A stretch of 64,000 nucleotides of DNA from Glaciecola sp. KUL10 (GTDB taxonomy: Bacteria > Pseudomonadota > Gammaproteobacteria > Enterobacterales > Alteromonadaceae). The position numbers were made by a program, and so were the translations under genes. Below, piece by piece: positions 29,388 through 39,248 of this stretch. The notes below the pieces were generated by a model that ran no database searches, was not told the origin of the DNA, and saw only the letters and a list, made by a program, of their open reading frames with translations. The stretch spans positions 124,001-188,000 of the forward strand of contig NZ_BGNG01000001.1 in NCBI RefSeq assembly GCF_003203515.1, in the 5' to 3' direction. Each line of letters starts with the position of its first letter. Position 1 is the stretch's first letter.

Positions 29388-29708
29388 ATGCCACATCCTA
29401 AAAAAACTGCTAATGCAGAAAAGCAAAGAAAATTTAGAGAACGTCAAAAAGCGGCAGGTAAAAAGCTTGTTAGGGGCTATATTACCCCAAAGGCTATGGA
29501 TAATTATAAGGAACTTTCAGAGAAAACCGGCTGGACTGACAGTGAAATGCTATCAAATGCTTTACGCATTACTTTTGCAGCTTATAAAAATGGCCAAATT
29601 CCCTTGTTGAATAAATGGTTGTTAGAGCAAGATCAAAAGCAGCAGCGTAAGGATGAATTAGCGAAAAAGAAAGCGCTAAAAAGCGCTTCCTCAGAATCTG
29701 ATAGCTAG
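29388..29708 (+). CDS. Small basic protein, possible ribbon-helix-helix-type DNA binder
   Basis: 106 residues, divergent from fabA. The N-terminus is strongly basic (EKQRKFRERQKAAGKKL). The middle reads RGYITPKAMDNYKELSEKTGWTDSEMLSNALRI, which looks like a beta-strand followed by two helices, as in ribbon-helix-helix regulators; this is an inference by eye. The tail is Lys/Ala/Ser-rich and contains a 7-bp hairpin at DNA level (AAGCGCT, AAAA, AGCGCTT). I do not recognise a named family. Confidence 0.6.
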   Translation: MPHPKKTANAEKQRKFRERQKAAGKKLVRGYITPKAMDNYKELSEKTGWTDSEMLSNALRITFAAYKNGQIPLLNKWLLEQDQKQQRKDELAKKKALKSASSESDS

Positions 29709-29725
29709 GTAAAAAAAGCAATTAA

Positions 29726-30847
29726 TCATCCCAGTTTAAAGTCCATTTGCACTTTAACACGCTCACTAACAACAGGTTTTCCATCAACTATTTTTGGCGC
29801 ATAGCGCCATTGTTCTAAAGCTTTCTCTGATGCTTTTGCGAATCTCTTATGTGTAGAGTTTAATGTTTTTATATCTTTTACAAAACCATCGTCGGTAATA
29901 TTAAATTCAAGTGTTGCATATCCTTCCATTCCTCTTCTTGCTAAGTCCATAGGGTATTTGGGATCAACGCGATATAGGGGAATAGGCTCTATATCTTCTT
30001 GCCAAGGTTTTAGTTTGCCTATTGCAATACAGTGTTGAGTTGCTTTTTCTGGTTCTTTTTCTAATTGATATAATTCAACTAATGAAGCATGTGAAGCAAG
30101 CTCGTATGGATGTGAAGTGTCTAAAACTTGATTAACCGTTTCTACAACCTTTTCAAAGTAATCAATGGCTTGGTTATGTTGTCTTTTACCTTGTGCGTAT
30201 TTACCCAACATGAAGCGGATTCTTAATGTGCGTTGATCCTTTTCGCCAACGGTATCTAACAAGACCTGCTCAGCTTTTTGATTTACAGCATATGCCTTTT
30301 TGTAATGTCTCGAATAAATAGAGTTATCGTTCATGATAGTTGCGAATTGATAATACAAAGGCAAAGCGGTTTTTAGGTTCTTTTCTTTTGAGCGCTCGAT
30401 GGTCGCTTCAATCGTTTCCTCAGCATCGTTTATTAAGCGTTTTGTTAATAGTTTTTTCCTTTCTGATTCTGTAAAATCGTAAACATGCACAACGGCTAAC
30501 TTTTCTAAAACAGCATTTGCATGCTCAAACGAATATTCACCATAGTGATTTTTATAGTCTTCAATGACTTCATCCATGAGCTCCATTGCTTGCTTGGGCT
30601 GTTGCCCGCTTTTATAGGCTAACGCTAAGCTATATTTTAAGTTGGCTGTATTCAGACTACCTTCGCCGAACTTACTCTTTCCAGCTTCAAGTGCCTGTTC
30701 AGCCAGTAACATCGTTTTTTGATTATCTTCAGAAGCTAAAGCCGCCTTGTATTCAGCATAAATTGATGAAAAATCTTGTTCTGCAGAAGCTTGGAGGGTA
30801 AGTGTAAGAATACTCGCTGCGATGATAGTAGATGTGATTTTCTTCAT
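29726..30847 (-). CDS. Exported TPR protein with a C-terminal TonB domain
   Basis: 373 residues. A cleavable-looking signal peptide (1-22, ending QASAEQ) is followed by helical TPR-like repeats at about 30-280 (for example SLALAYKSGQQPKQAMELMDEV). A TonB C-terminal domain is at about 285-373, with YPMDLARRGMEGYATLEFNI and WRYAP. The N-terminus lacks an obvious stay-in-membrane anchor and Pro-rich arm, so this is not a normal energy transducer. It may be a periplasmic partner for TonB-dependent proteins. It reads toward the rmf-fabA side. Confidence 0.85.
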   Translation of the reverse strand: MKKITSTIIAASILTLTLQASAEQDFSSIYAEYKAALASEDNQKTMLLAEQALEAGKSKFGEGSLNTANLKYSLALAYKSGQQPKQAMELMDEVIEDYKNHYGEYSFEHANAVLEKLAVVHVYDFTESERKKLLTKRLINDAEETIEATIERSKEKNLKTALPLYYQFATIMNDNSIYSRHYKKAYAVNQKAEQVLLDTVGEKDQRTLRIRFMLGKYAQGKRQHNQAIDYFEKVVETVNQVLDTSHPYELASHASLVELYQLEKEPEKATQHCIAIGKLKPWQEDIEPIPLYRVDPKYPMDLARRGMEGYATLEFNITDDGFVKDIKTLNSTHKRFAKASEKALEQWRYAPKIVDGKPVVSERVKVQMDFKLG

Positions 30848-30973
30848 GTATTGTCCGTAATATTAGAATTAAGAAATCTTTTGACTTTGAGAGTATCAAA
30901 GATAAGAATTCACTTCAATTTGTCGGTAAAGTGGCTTTTGGATTGCTATATGGCTTAATCGTCCTATGAGCTT

Positions 30974-32446
30974 TCAAATCAAAACCGAGTGTCTAAACAA
31001 AACTCGCTTTGCTTCCTTCTTTACATCATCTCGCTTGCGATAGTTCCATAATCTTTCTCTTGCTTGGGCTGCAGCCTTATCCACATCAACAACGGGAGTA
31101 GGGTAGTCTTTACCAAATTCAAAATCATACATTTGGCATTCAAGCGGGGTCAGCTTCCATGGTGTATGAATTAGCTCTGAGGGGATATCTGCAAGAACAG
31201 GAAGCCACTTTCGGATAAAAACCCCATCAGGGTCTTTGTCTATAGACTGTTTGATTGGATTGTAAATACGAATAGTGTTGGTACCTGTAATTCCTGCCTG
31301 CATTTGAAACTGAGGATAGTGGATACCAGGTTCAAAATCTAAAAACTGCGCACCTAAAAATGTCACACCTTGGCGCCAATCGACATTTAAGTGATGACAC
31401 AAAAAGCTCACGACCATGGCGCGCATTCTGAAGTTAAGGTAACCTGTTTTTACTACGCATTTCATGCATGCATCAACGATTGGGATACCCGTTTCACCTT
31501 TTTGCCAAGCTTGCAAATGCTCAGTGCTCTTCGGTTCAGTCAAATAGGGGTATTCGAGGTATGCTCTATTGACGGGTCTAAATTCGATATCAGCTTCACT
31601 TTCAAATTTTTGCACAAAATGACAATGCCAGTGAAGCCTAGATTGAAATGCATTGATTGAACGGCTCCATCCATCTCGCCCCTCTTGCGTTAAACTAAAT
31701 TGGTAAACTTGTTTTAACGATATATTTCCCCATGCTAAATAAGGAGAAAGCCTTGAGCAAGTTTGACGGCTTTCTGTTGGTTTACCCATATTGCCAAAAT
31801 AGCCTTTGCCTCGCGTCTCAAAAAAGTGCTTTAGCGTATACCATGCACGTTTTTCGCCGCCGATTTGAAAGTGTTCATTAGGTGTTTGCCAATCAATGGG
31901 AATTTGGAATGTATCAAATTCGAGGAATGCTTTGTGACTTAATAACAAAGCATTTAGCTTATCAAAATCGATAAAGTGTTGTGGGCTTAAGATTCTTTGG
32001 TCCCAGTGTTTTCTCCACCTTAGACGGTCATTTAGTGGCCTTACTACTGCACCATAAGTAGCTTCATGCCATTCAATACTATTGTTTCTAAACCATGTTT
32101 TTAGTTTCTTGTCGCGCTGAAAAGTATGGTCAAGCCCGATCTCTTGATGACTAAAAACGTTTAGAATATCAAAGGTATTACCAATGTCAGAAAACACATC
32201 ATCAGCATCACCATGCATGATCAGAATCTTGTTATTCGTTGCTTCTAGTTGTTGATTTAAGTCTTGTATAGATTCGTAAATAAAACGCCAATGCCTAATA
32301 TCCATATGGGGATCTTTCAGATTGATAGGCTCAACGATATACAGTAATAAAATAGGTTGCTTGTGCGCAATAGCATTGGCAAGTGGTTCATGATCGCGAA
32401 GCCTTAAGTCACGCTTTAACCAAACAATATTGATCGACGGTTTCAT
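30974..32446 (-). CDS. Cryptochrome/photolyase family protein, unassigned class
   Basis: 490 residues. The N-terminal photolyase alpha/beta domain opens with INIVWLKRDLRLRDHEPLA, and the C-terminal FAD-binding domain contains TGIPIVDACMKCVVKTGYLNFRMR and GTNTIRIYNPIKQS. The sequence lacks the N-H-N-R and class I signatures of ordinary CPD photolyases, so substrate and even repair activity are uncertain. It is read just after a DASH cryptochrome (14 bp gap) on the same strand, so they are likely one transcript. It could be a light sensor or a repair enzyme. Confidence 0.88.
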   Translation of the reverse strand: MKPSINIVWLKRDLRLRDHEPLANAIAHKQPILLLYIVEPINLKDPHMDIRHWRFIYESIQDLNQQLEATNNKILIMHGDADDVFSDIGNTFDILNVFSHQEIGLDHTFQRDKKLKTWFRNNSIEWHEATYGAVVRPLNDRLRWRKHWDQRILSPQHFIDFDKLNALLLSHKAFLEFDTFQIPIDWQTPNEHFQIGGEKRAWYTLKHFFETRGKGYFGNMGKPTESRQTCSRLSPYLAWGNISLKQVYQFSLTQEGRDGWSRSINAFQSRLHWHCHFVQKFESEADIEFRPVNRAYLEYPYLTEPKSTEHLQAWQKGETGIPIVDACMKCVVKTGYLNFRMRAMVVSFLCHHLNVDWRQGVTFLGAQFLDFEPGIHYPQFQMQAGITGTNTIRIYNPIKQSIDKDPDGVFIRKWLPVLADIPSELIHTPWKLTPLECQMYDFEFGKDYPTPVVDVDKAAAQARERLWNYRKRDDVKKEAKRVLFRHSVLI

Positions 32447-32460
32447 TCGGTTTTCAAACG

Positions 32461-33747
32461 TTACTTATTAAGCCATGAATTAACGAAACTGCCATCTGGG
32501 TCATAATGCTGAGCTTGTTTGACCAAGTTAAATTGTCGATGCCCACGCGGATCTGAACCCACGCCAGCCAGATATTGCCAATTTCCATAATTGCTAGCCA
32601 CATCAAAATCTACGAGTTGATGTTCAAAGTAAGCCGCACCATAGCGCCAGTCTTGTTGCAGTTCATGAACAAAGCAACTGGCCACAATTTGACGGCCTCG
32701 GTTTGACATAAAACCTGTATCTTTTAACTGGCGCATACAGGCATCTAAAATTGGATAGCCAGTTGTACCATTGACCCAGTTATTAAAATTGTGATGATCA
32801 AATTTCGTATTCAATTGTTTGCCTTGAACACCTGACTTTTTGAAAAACCTTGCACCGTGCTTATGATGTTGCCAATGAAAGAATTCACGCCACAGCAACT
32901 CAAAAAACAACCAGTATGTGGATTCGTTTTTTGTGCGTTGCTTTTCATAATCATGAAGTTCGACCAACACTTGTTTGGGTGAAATACAGCCAAGCGCCAG
33001 CCATGCGGATAGTCGCGAAGAAAAGTCCCATCCGTCAAAGCCATTACGCGTTTCTTTGTAATGTGCAATATTATCTGTTTGCCAAAAATATTCTTGGACA
33101 CGCGCCAGCGCAGCAGAAGCACCGCCAGTATATTCACCTGTTACTTCGCTAATGTTGAGCTTATCAACTTCAAATAAATATTGAGTATCTACACAGGGAG
33201 CAAAATCGTCGATATGGACAGTATTTAATTTTACGTCACAATACTTTTCGACTTTGCGCCTAAACGGTGAAAAAGTATCAGGCATATTTTCAAGTGAGAA
33301 TGGAAAATCAGCTTCTTCGTAAAGTAGATTTCCATTTAATTGAAGATACTGCTGTTTGTTGGAAATCGCTTGCAATGATCGCCATTGTTCTTGTTCGATA
33401 ACACCAGGATGCCAAGTGCTAGATACACACTCAATCTCATGCGTTTTACATAAATCAGACAACACACTGACTGGCTCTCCATATGCTACGTAAAGTTTCT
33501 GCCCGAGTTTCGCTAAATTATTATTTAAATCAACCAAGGATTGATACAAAAAGTGTCGCCGATGTTGACTTAGATTTACCATGCCTTTTTGCTTGCCTAT
33601 CTGCATAGGGTCAAAGTCTTGTTGCTCAAGCTGTTGCTCGTCTAGTACATAAACGCAGAGTAATTCACTTGCATCTTGATTTATTTGTTTTAATGCAGGG
33701 TTGTCGTGCACTCTTAAATCATGACGGAACCAATGTAGTGATTTCAA
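32461..33747 (-). CDS. DASH-type cryptochrome
   Basis: 428 residues. The N-terminus is KSLHWFRHDLRVHDNPAL. DASH features include the stretch ENMPDTFSPFRRKVEK and FELLWREFFHW, and the FAD region ends NYGNWQYLAGVGSDPRG with FNLVKQAQHYDPDG. DASH cryptochromes bind FAD and a folate antenna, repair cyclobutane dimers in single-stranded DNA, and may act in signalling. It is divergent from the CPD photolyase gene, sharing the 134-bp region 33748-33881. Confidence 0.93.
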   Translation of the reverse strand: MKSLHWFRHDLRVHDNPALKQINQDASELLCVYVLDEQQLEQQDFDPMQIGKQKGMVNLSQHRRHFLYQSLVDLNNNLAKLGQKLYVAYGEPVSVLSDLCKTHEIECVSSTWHPGVIEQEQWRSLQAISNKQQYLQLNGNLLYEEADFPFSLENMPDTFSPFRRKVEKYCDVKLNTVHIDDFAPCVDTQYLFEVDKLNISEVTGEYTGGASAALARVQEYFWQTDNIAHYKETRNGFDGWDFSSRLSAWLALGCISPKQVLVELHDYEKQRTKNESTYWLFFELLWREFFHWQHHKHGARFFKKSGVQGKQLNTKFDHHNFNNWVNGTTGYPILDACMRQLKDTGFMSNRGRQIVASCFVHELQQDWRYGAAYFEHQLVDFDVASNYGNWQYLAGVGSDPRGHRQFNLVKQAQHYDPDGSFVNSWLNK

Positions 33748-33881
33748 TTTATATAACTCTTTTCTTATCCAAGGTTGTTATACAAATACTTACTCAAATA
33801 AAGGTATTTACGATCTGTATGTAGTCCAATTGAGTACAAATTCGTTAATCATATTAATCATCGGTTTCTGTTAATAACTCT

Positions 33882-35318
33882 ATGACAAATAAACAAAAAG
33901 CACTGATTTGGTTTCGACAAGACTTGCGAGTTAAAGATAATCCAGCACTTGATGCTGCAAGCGAGTTTGAACACGTATTACCCGTCTATATCATTGATGA
34001 AACAGCGCCAGAGCGCGCCCAATTGGGAGGGGCTTCATCTTGGTGGCTTCATCATTCACTTACTAGCTTAGGTAAAGCCTTGCAAAACAACATATTAATA
34101 GTTAAAGGTGACCCCAAAGCCATTCTCAAGAGCCTGATAGATGAGCACCAAATAGACGCAGTATTTTGGAATAGGCAATATGAAGACTGGCAAATCAAAC
34201 GAGATAGTGAAATAAAAACGGCTATCAAAGAAAGAGGTCTGATTGCAACGAGTTTTAATGCGTCCCTATTATGGGAACCAATGAATATTCTCAAAAAAGA
34301 TAAGACACCCTATAAGGTATTCACGCCGTATTATCGAAAAGGGTGCTTAGTGCATTCACAACCTCGACTGCCGATTTCCACCACTCAACCAAAGTCTTTT
34401 GTCGAAGTGGATTATAATTTTGAAGCCAATTTGAGTGCGCTTGAATTATTGCCAAAACTAGATTGGGACAGTGATTTTACCAATCACTGGGCGCCAGGAG
34501 AAGAGGGGGCTGCGTCTAAGTTATCTCGATTTATTGAGCAAGCTTGTTTGGCATATCAAGACGGTCGCAATATTCCTTCAATAAGAGGTACCTCACAGCT
34601 TTCCCCTCATTTACATTTTGGAGAAATATCTCCTAATCAAGTTTGGTACGCAGTTTTAGACGCGTTTGATGGCGATATTGAAAATAAAAACATTGATGTA
34701 TTTCTAAGTGAATTAGGCTGGCGCGAATTTAGTCACTATTTACTGTATCACTGGCCTAATATCCATACTGATAATTTCAATACAAAATTTGATAAGTTCC
34801 CATGGCGTAAAGATGAAAAGGATCTTAAAGCTTGGCAATTTGGCAATACTGGGATCCCAATTATTGATGCAGGAATGAGAGAGCTTTATCAAACTGGCTA
34901 CATGCACAATCGTATTCGTATGGTAGTCGGTTCATTTTTAGTTAAAAACCTTTTAATTGATTGGCGAGAGGGTGAACGCTGGTTTTGGGATTGCTTACTT
35001 GATGCCGATGCTGCGGCTAATTCTGCTAGTTGGCAGTGGGTTGCAGGTTCTGGCGCGGACGCTGCGCCATACTTCAGAGTGTTTAACCCCATATTGCAGG
35101 GCGAAAAATTCGACAAAGAAGGAGAATACGTCAAACGCTACTGTCCTGAATTAGCAAAACTGCCGCCTAAGTTTATTCACAAGCCGTGGGAAGCCCCTAG
35201 TAATATCTTAAACGCTTGCTCTGTTGTACTGGGTAAAAATTACCCTAAACCCATTGTTGATTTGAAGTCATCTAGGCTTCGCGCACTTGATGCTTTTTCT
35301 GAAATAAAAGGAGGGTAG
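33882..35318 (+). CDS. phrB: Deoxyribodipyrimidine (CPD) photolyase, class I
   Basis: 478 residues, the usual class I length. It splits UV-induced cyclobutane pyrimidine dimers using blue light and FAD. Seen: ALIWFRQDLRVKDNPAL at the N-terminus, LGWREFSHYLLYHWP, GYMHNRIRMVVGSFL, and DAAANSASWQWVAGSGADAAPYFRVFNP, which carries the last Trp of the electron-transfer triad. The 3' end contains AAAGGAGGG, the ribosome site for the following iron-sulfur photolyase 1 bp later, so both are coupled. Confidence 0.95.
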   Translation: MTNKQKALIWFRQDLRVKDNPALDAASEFEHVLPVYIIDETAPERAQLGGASSWWLHHSLTSLGKALQNNILIVKGDPKAILKSLIDEHQIDAVFWNRQYEDWQIKRDSEIKTAIKERGLIATSFNASLLWEPMNILKKDKTPYKVFTPYYRKGCLVHSQPRLPISTTQPKSFVEVDYNFEANLSALELLPKLDWDSDFTNHWAPGEEGAASKLSRFIEQACLAYQDGRNIPSIRGTSQLSPHLHFGEISPNQVWYAVLDAFDGDIENKNIDVFLSELGWREFSHYLLYHWPNIHTDNFNTKFDKFPWRKDEKDLKAWQFGNTGIPIIDAGMRELYQTGYMHNRIRMVVGSFLVKNLLIDWREGERWFWDCLLDADAAANSASWQWVAGSGADAAPYFRVFNPILQGEKFDKEGEYVKRYCPELAKLPPKFIHKPWEAPSNILNACSVVLGKNYPKPIVDLKSSRLRALDAFSEIKGG

Positions 35319-35319
35319 T

Positions 35320-36876
35320 GTGTCGACACTTGTCTTATTACTGGGTGATCAATTATCAACATCTATGTCTTCTCTTGAAGGCTTTGATAAAACGTCTGAC
35401 ATCGTTTTATTAGCTGAAGTTAGGGAAGAGGCCACTTATGTAAAACATCATAAAAAGAAAATTGCTTTCTTGTTTAGCGCAATGCGTCACTTTGCTGAAG
35501 AGCTAAGGAGTAATGAATATCAAGTCAAATACGTAAAATATGACGATAGTGATAACAAAGGCTCGTTATATGCAGAAGTCGAAGCGTTCATTAATAGTAA
35601 AAAGAAAGAGGGTGGGCAAGTAATTAAACGCGTCGTTGTTGCTCATCCAGCAGAATATCGCCTTGCTGAAGAAATAAAAACATGGCAAACGAAATTGTCT
35701 GTAGAAGTTGATATCACCGAAGACAATCGATTTGTTGCTGAGCCTGATGCATTTAAAAAGTGGGCGGATGGAAGAAAACAATTCAGGATGGAGTATTTCT
35801 ATCGAGAGATGCGCAAATCAACAGGTTATTTAATGGATGATAAACAACCTGAAAAAGGTAAATGGAATTTTGATTCAGACAACAGGAACAAACTACCAAA
35901 AGACCATAAAGTTCCAGAGCCCACTAAATTTTCACCCGATGATATTACAAACGAAGTAATCAGTTTAGTTAAAGAGCATTTCGATGATCACTTTGGCGAT
36001 CTAAGTGACTTTCACTATGCCACCACTCGCAAACAAGCCTTAAAGGTACTGGATGAGTTTATCGAGCAAAGGCTTCCACTATTTGGTACCTATCAAGACG
36101 CAATGACACAAGATGAAGCATGGATGTATCATTCGCATGTTTCATTTTACTTAAATTGTGGTTTGTTGATGCCTCATGAAGTCATGAAAGCAGCGCAAGA
36201 TGCATATGACAATGGCGATGCTCCGATTAATTCTGTAGAAGGATTTATACGACAAATTTTGGGTTGGCGAGAGTATATCAGAGGGTTTTATTGGTACTTT
36301 ATGCCAGGCCTCAAAAATGATAACTATTTAGAAGCAAAACGAGCGCTCCCTAAGTTTTTCTGGACGGCAAACACGCAGATGAACTGTTTAAGCCAATGTG
36401 TCTCACAAACCAAAGAAAACGCCTATACCCACCATATTCAAAGGCTTATGGTTTTAGGTAATTTTGCTTTATTAGCTGGGCTAGATCCCGAGCAAGTCAA
36501 CGAATGGTATTTAATTGTATATGCCGATGCTTACGAATGGGTCGAGTTGCCCAATGTCAGCAGCATGGTATTGTTTGCTGATGGCGGTCAACTTGCCAGT
36601 AAGCCCTATGCGGCCAGTGGTGCATATATCAATAAAATGTCGAATTACTGTTCTCATTGCCACTACAGCGTGAAGGAAAAAACCGGTCCTCAGGCATGCC
36701 CATTTAACTATTTGTATTGGGATTTTTTAATACGCCATCAATCCCGCTTTGAAAAAAATCCTAGAATGGCAATGATATATCGAACCATGTCAAAAATGGA
36801 TCCTGAAAAACTTTCTCACATGAAAGAGGATGCAAACGTATTCTTGTTGAAAGTCGAAAATAATGAAGAAGTCTGA
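35320..36876 (+). CDS. Iron-sulfur (6-4)-type photolyase/cryptochrome (FeS-BCP)
   Basis: 518 residues from a GTG start, one base after the CPD photolyase stop. The opening [19 protein letters not shown] and the length mark the FeS-BCP group (PhrB/CryB of Agrobacterium and Rhodobacter). Four cysteines fit its [4Fe-4S] site: one in MNCLSQCVS and three in SNYCSHCHY and GPQACPFNY. Members repair (6-4) photoproducts. The DUF2256 gene overlaps its 3' end. Confidence 0.93.
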   Translation: MSTLVLLLGDQLSTSMSSLEGFDKTSDIVLLAEVREEATYVKHHKKKIAFLFSAMRHFAEELRSNEYQVKYVKYDDSDNKGSLYAEVEAFINSKKKEGGQVIKRVVVAHPAEYRLAEEIKTWQTKLSVEVDITEDNRFVAEPDAFKKWADGRKQFRMEYFYREMRKSTGYLMDDKQPEKGKWNFDSDNRNKLPKDHKVPEPTKFSPDDITNEVISLVKEHFDDHFGDLSDFHYATTRKQALKVLDEFIEQRLPLFGTYQDAMTQDEAWMYHSHVSFYLNCGLLMPHEVMKAAQDAYDNGDAPINSVEGFIRQILGWREYIRGFYWYFMPGLKNDNYLEAKRALPKFFWTANTQMNCLSQCVSQTKENAYTHHIQRLMVLGNFALLAGLDPEQVNEWYLIVYADAYEWVELPNVSSMVLFADGGQLASKPYAASGAYINKMSNYCSHCHYSVKEKTGPQACPFNYLYWDFLIRHQSRFEKNPRMAMIYRTMSKMDPEKLSHMKEDANVFLLKVENNEEV

Positions 36877-37012
36877 GTTACCAAGTAAGACCTGTCTTGT
36901 TTGCGGTTTGCCGTTTAAATGGCGTAAAAAATGGCAAAAGAATTGGAAAGAAGTTAAGTATTGTTCTAAAAGATGCAGTAGTAATCGCAAAAAAAACAAA
37001 GCTGGTACTTAA
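36863..37012 (+). CDS. DUF2256 mini-protein, zinc-ribbon-like
   Basis: 49 residues; too short for most gene callers. It overlaps the end of the iron-sulfur photolyase by 14 bp. Four cysteines are arranged as TCLVCG and YCSKRC (residues 11, 14, 34 and 38) in a very basic, Trp-rich chain ([10 protein letters not shown]), which suggests a small zinc ribbon that binds nucleic acid. DUF2256 genes are known to travel with cryptochrome/photolyase genes. Function unknown. Confidence 0.9.
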   Translation: MKKSELPSKTCLVCGLPFKWRKKWQKNWKEVKYCSKRCSSNRKKNKAGT

Positions 37013-37109
37013 GTATTATTTATATTGCGTTATACTTTACAAACTGAAAATAATTTATCAAATCTCGCGCGTTATTTTTCATATGAAATAGTGTGAGTTA
37101 GGTGCTTGT

Positions 37110-39242
37110 TTGACTGAAGATGCCAATAAAATAAAACGCCTCGAAAGAAGAGTGCAGCGTGAGAAGAAAGCGCGCATTGAGGCTGAAGAACTTTTAAACA
37201 GTAAAAGTTTACAACTTTACTCTCAATTTCTGAATTCCGAAAAAGCCAAAAACGAGTTGGAACTTGCTCTCTGGGCAACTAACGAGTCGTTTTGGAGTTG
37301 GTGCTATAGCTCTAATTCCTTTTTAATAAAGAGTTTTTCCAATAAAAACAAATCTGTAGAAAAGTCTGTTTTTAATTTTAAAGCACTCTCTGAAATCGTC
37401 CATCCTAGCTGTTACAACAAGGTTCAAAGTGCCTGGGAGATGCTTAAAAGCGGACAAACTCAAGAGTTAGATATTGAATTTAGAGCATTTATTCAAGACA
37501 AAGTTAGATGGTTGAGGGCCCGAGGCAGAGTTGTCGAGTTAAACGACGATACTGCGAACAGCATTACGGGAACCTTAAAAGATATATCAAACGTTAGACA
37601 TACAGAAAGCTCCTTTAAGCTAATGTCATATGCTTTTTCAAAATCTCGGGATGCAATGCTTATATTAACGCGTTCCCTTGAAATAATTGAAGTAAATGAT
37701 GCATTTATCAATATTGTAGGTTCTGAATTATTGGATATTACGAACGTCAGTTTAAGCGAATTTGTCGAACTTAGGCGTGATGTGATCAATCAACTATTTG
37801 AATCGTCTGTTACCAAAACGGAGTCACGTTTGTTAATCCCGAATCAAAAGCCGATTGCTATTGAAGTAGCGATGAGCGAGTTTATTGATGAGGAAGCGAA
37901 CAATGAATACATTATTGCAACTATAAGAGATTTATCTGAGAGAAAATTAGCAGAAAAGAAACTGCATAAGCTTGCACACTTTGACCCTTTAACCGATTTA
38001 TTGAACCGTAATTCATTACAACACCGCTTAGATGAATTATTAAACGTCGTGAACGCCAATAAATTAGTTTGTTATTTTATCGATATTGATGGCTTTAAAA
38101 CAGTCAATGACACATTTGGTCACGAAACTGGAGATGAGTTACTAAAAGATCTTGCATTTAAGCTTAATGATAAACTCCCTCAAATGAGTATTTTATCAAG
38201 GTGGGGCGGCGATGAATTTGTTGTTATCTACCCCAAGAGAGATGAAATAAAATGGAATGTAATTGCTCAACAAATTGTTGATTGCGTGGACGCTACACAG
38301 TTTACTGTTGAAGGGCAAAAAATTGAGGTTTCTGCCTCTGTCGGCGTAGCATTGTTCCCAGAACATGGAAAAGATGCAGAATCCTTGTTGAGAAATGCAG
38401 ATGCTGCTATGTACAGTGCAAAAGAACAAGGTAAAAACTGTTGGCAGTTATATTACAAAGGCTTGACCGATGAGGCGATTAAGCGTGTCACGATGTTAAG
38501 TGAGCTTAAGTCGGCGCTCAAAAACAATACTTTAGATTTTGTGTTTCAAGGTAAATTCGATGAAGAGCGCGAGTTAATCGGTAGCGAAGTATTATGTCGA
38601 TGGCAGTCGTCTTTGTATGGTTCAGTTCCGCCCAGTATCTTCATTCCAATTATTGAGCAAAATGGCTTAGAAAGTGAACTAGGTTTATGCGCAATAGAAG
38701 CCACATGCAAAGGTATTGCAACACTAAAAGAATTTGGCTACGAAATACCTGTATCAGTCAATATTTGCGCGACGCAGGTGACAGACGATAGTTTTTTAGA
38801 ACAATTAATTAGTATCGTAGATAAGCATCATGTGAGACGAGAATTAGTTGAATTGGAAGTTACAGAAAGTGTATTTATGATCGAAGGCGATGATCCATTT
38901 TTACGCTTAAAAGCGATTCAGGATAGTGGTTTTAAAATATCACTTGATGACTTTGGAACAGGCTATTCTGCATTGAGTTACCTTCGCCAATTCACATTTG
39001 ATGTTGTAAAAATAGACCGCTCATTTTTATACGAGCTCAATTCAGATGATAAAGCACTGAATTTATTTAATGCAATATTAGAAATGTGCCGCGCATTAAA
39101 AACTAAAACTATTATTGAAGGGGTAGAAACTGAAGAACAATTTAGACTTTTAGTATCTTTAGGTGTTCAGCAGTTTCAAGGTTTCTTACTTGGTAAACCA
39201 ACTCCGTTGGGTGATTTTATAGCCAATCGTTATTTAAAGTAA
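37110..39242 (+). CDS. PAS-PAS-GGDEF-EAL cyclic-di-GMP signalling protein
   Basis: 710 residues from a TTG start, chosen because it gives the family N-terminus LERRVQREKKARIEAEELL, a coiled coil; AGGTG lies upstream. Two PAS-like domains (about 60-165 and 170-285) precede a GGDEF domain with RWGGDEF at 364-370, intact for c-di-GMP synthesis. No RxxD inhibitory site is evident before it. The EAL domain has EVL in place of EAL (GSEVLCRW), with the other catalytic motifs present (ELEVTES, DDFGTGYSAL, VKIDRSF). It may bind flavin or another ligand through PAS; the photolyase neighbourhood hints at light, without proof. Confidence 0.93.
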   Translation: MTEDANKIKRLERRVQREKKARIEAEELLNSKSLQLYSQFLNSEKAKNELELALWATNESFWSWCYSSNSFLIKSFSNKNKSVEKSVFNFKALSEIVHPSCYNKVQSAWEMLKSGQTQELDIEFRAFIQDKVRWLRARGRVVELNDDTANSITGTLKDISNVRHTESSFKLMSYAFSKSRDAMLILTRSLEIIEVNDAFINIVGSELLDITNVSLSEFVELRRDVINQLFESSVTKTESRLLIPNQKPIAIEVAMSEFIDEEANNEYIIATIRDLSERKLAEKKLHKLAHFDPLTDLLNRNSLQHRLDELLNVVNANKLVCYFIDIDGFKTVNDTFGHETGDELLKDLAFKLNDKLPQMSILSRWGGDEFVVIYPKRDEIKWNVIAQQIVDCVDATQFTVEGQKIEVSASVGVALFPEHGKDAESLLRNADAAMYSAKEQGKNCWQLYYKGLTDEAIKRVTMLSELKSALKNNTLDFVFQGKFDEERELIGSEVLCRWQSSLYGSVPPSIFIPIIEQNGLESELGLCAIEATCKGIATLKEFGYEIPVSVNICATQVTDDSFLEQLISIVDKHHVRRELVELEVTESVFMIEGDDPFLRLKAIQDSGFKISLDDFGTGYSALSYLRQFTFDVVKIDRSFLYELNSDDKALNLFNAILEMCRALKTKTIIEGVETEEQFRLLVSLGVQQFQGFLLGKPTPLGDFIANRYLK

Positions 39243-39248
39243 TTGACA

